5,229 nt of DNA, from the NCBI GenBank assembly GCA_910586105.1, contig CAJUGU010000173.1, positions 1 through 5,229 of the forward strand, read 5' to 3'. Made by a program: the position numbers and the translations under genes. Shown here in pieces: positions 5,144 through 5,229 of this stretch. A model generated the notes under the pieces. It did not search any database and was not told where the DNA came from. It was given only the letters and a program-made list of their open reading frames with translations. This DNA comes from an uncultured Eubacteriales bacterium (lineage in GTDB: Bacteria; Bacillota; Clostridia; Oscillospirales; Butyricicoccaceae). Numbering within the stretch: position 1 is the first letter of the stretch; every line of letters begins with the position of its first letter.

Positions 5144-5229
5144 CGCGCCCTGAATCGATAGGAACAGGATCGGATATATTAAGAATAGGATCGCCGCGTA
5201 TCGCACCTCAAATACACTCCCAAAAATTG
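5144..5229. other. Right-edge intergenic DNA
   Basis: After the terminator the sequence becomes AT-richer. I see no convincing gene, promoter or RNA. CGCGCCC (5144-5150) can pair with GGGCGCG (5095-5101) as an alternative to the terminator fold. Confidence 0.4.

Noticed and set aside
5000..5206. Minus-strand frame from a GTG at 5206 with a hydrophobic beginning (RYAAILFLIYPILFLS)
   Set aside because: The start resembles a small membrane peptide, but the frame runs through the transporter's terminator and into its coding region, and ribosome binding site spacing is poor. Worth recalling only if ribosome profiling shows signal.

Overview
The window looks like chromosome from a GC-rich Firmicute, most likely a gut-type Clostridia lineage. 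This is an inference. It rests on GC-rich coding DNA with AT-rich regulatory gaps, strong purine ribosome binding sites, near-consensus SigA-type promoters, a rimP leader hairpin of the kind seen in Firmicutes, and a metal transporter of the ArsP_2 family. No mobile element, CRISPR array, tRNA or rRNA was seen.

Layout from left to right. Positions 1-125 hold no gene I can support, but contain a 72-nt nested inverted repeat ending in a T-run on the + strand. Positions 126-590 (minus) encode the ribosome maturation factor RimP. It has its own promoter (TTGCAA-17 nt-TATACT), a leader hairpin with a GCGA tetraloop, and a 16-bp perfect AT-rich inverted repeat just upstream of the promoter. The end of the next minus-strand gene is marked by a clear terminator at 807-839. 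That gene (874-2052) is a membrane-anchored phosphodiester glycosidase (NAGPA) family protein. Upstream of it, in the same direction, is a RhlE-type DEAD-box RNA helicase (2208-3941) with a disordered Arg/Pro/Ala-rich tail of about 200 residues. The 155-bp gap between these two has no clear promoter or terminator, so they may share a transcript.

The interval 3942-4212 is a divergent control region. On the + strand it carries a TTGCAG-17 nt-TATAAT promoter whose -10 box and start site lie inside a Fur-type box. This drives an ArsP_2-type heavy-metal (putative manganese) transporter at 4213-5064. A strong hairpin terminator closes that gene at 5097-5143. The last 85 bases hold no supported gene.

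Two genes (rimP, helicase) concern ribosome and RNA metabolism, one concerns cell-surface glycans and one concerns metal homeostasis. I see no evidence that the four form one pathway. The most interesting parts are regulatory: the Fur/PerR-like box on a transporter of uncertain metal and direction, the palindromes around rimP, and the missing nusA directly after rimP. No wholly new multi-gene system is evident.
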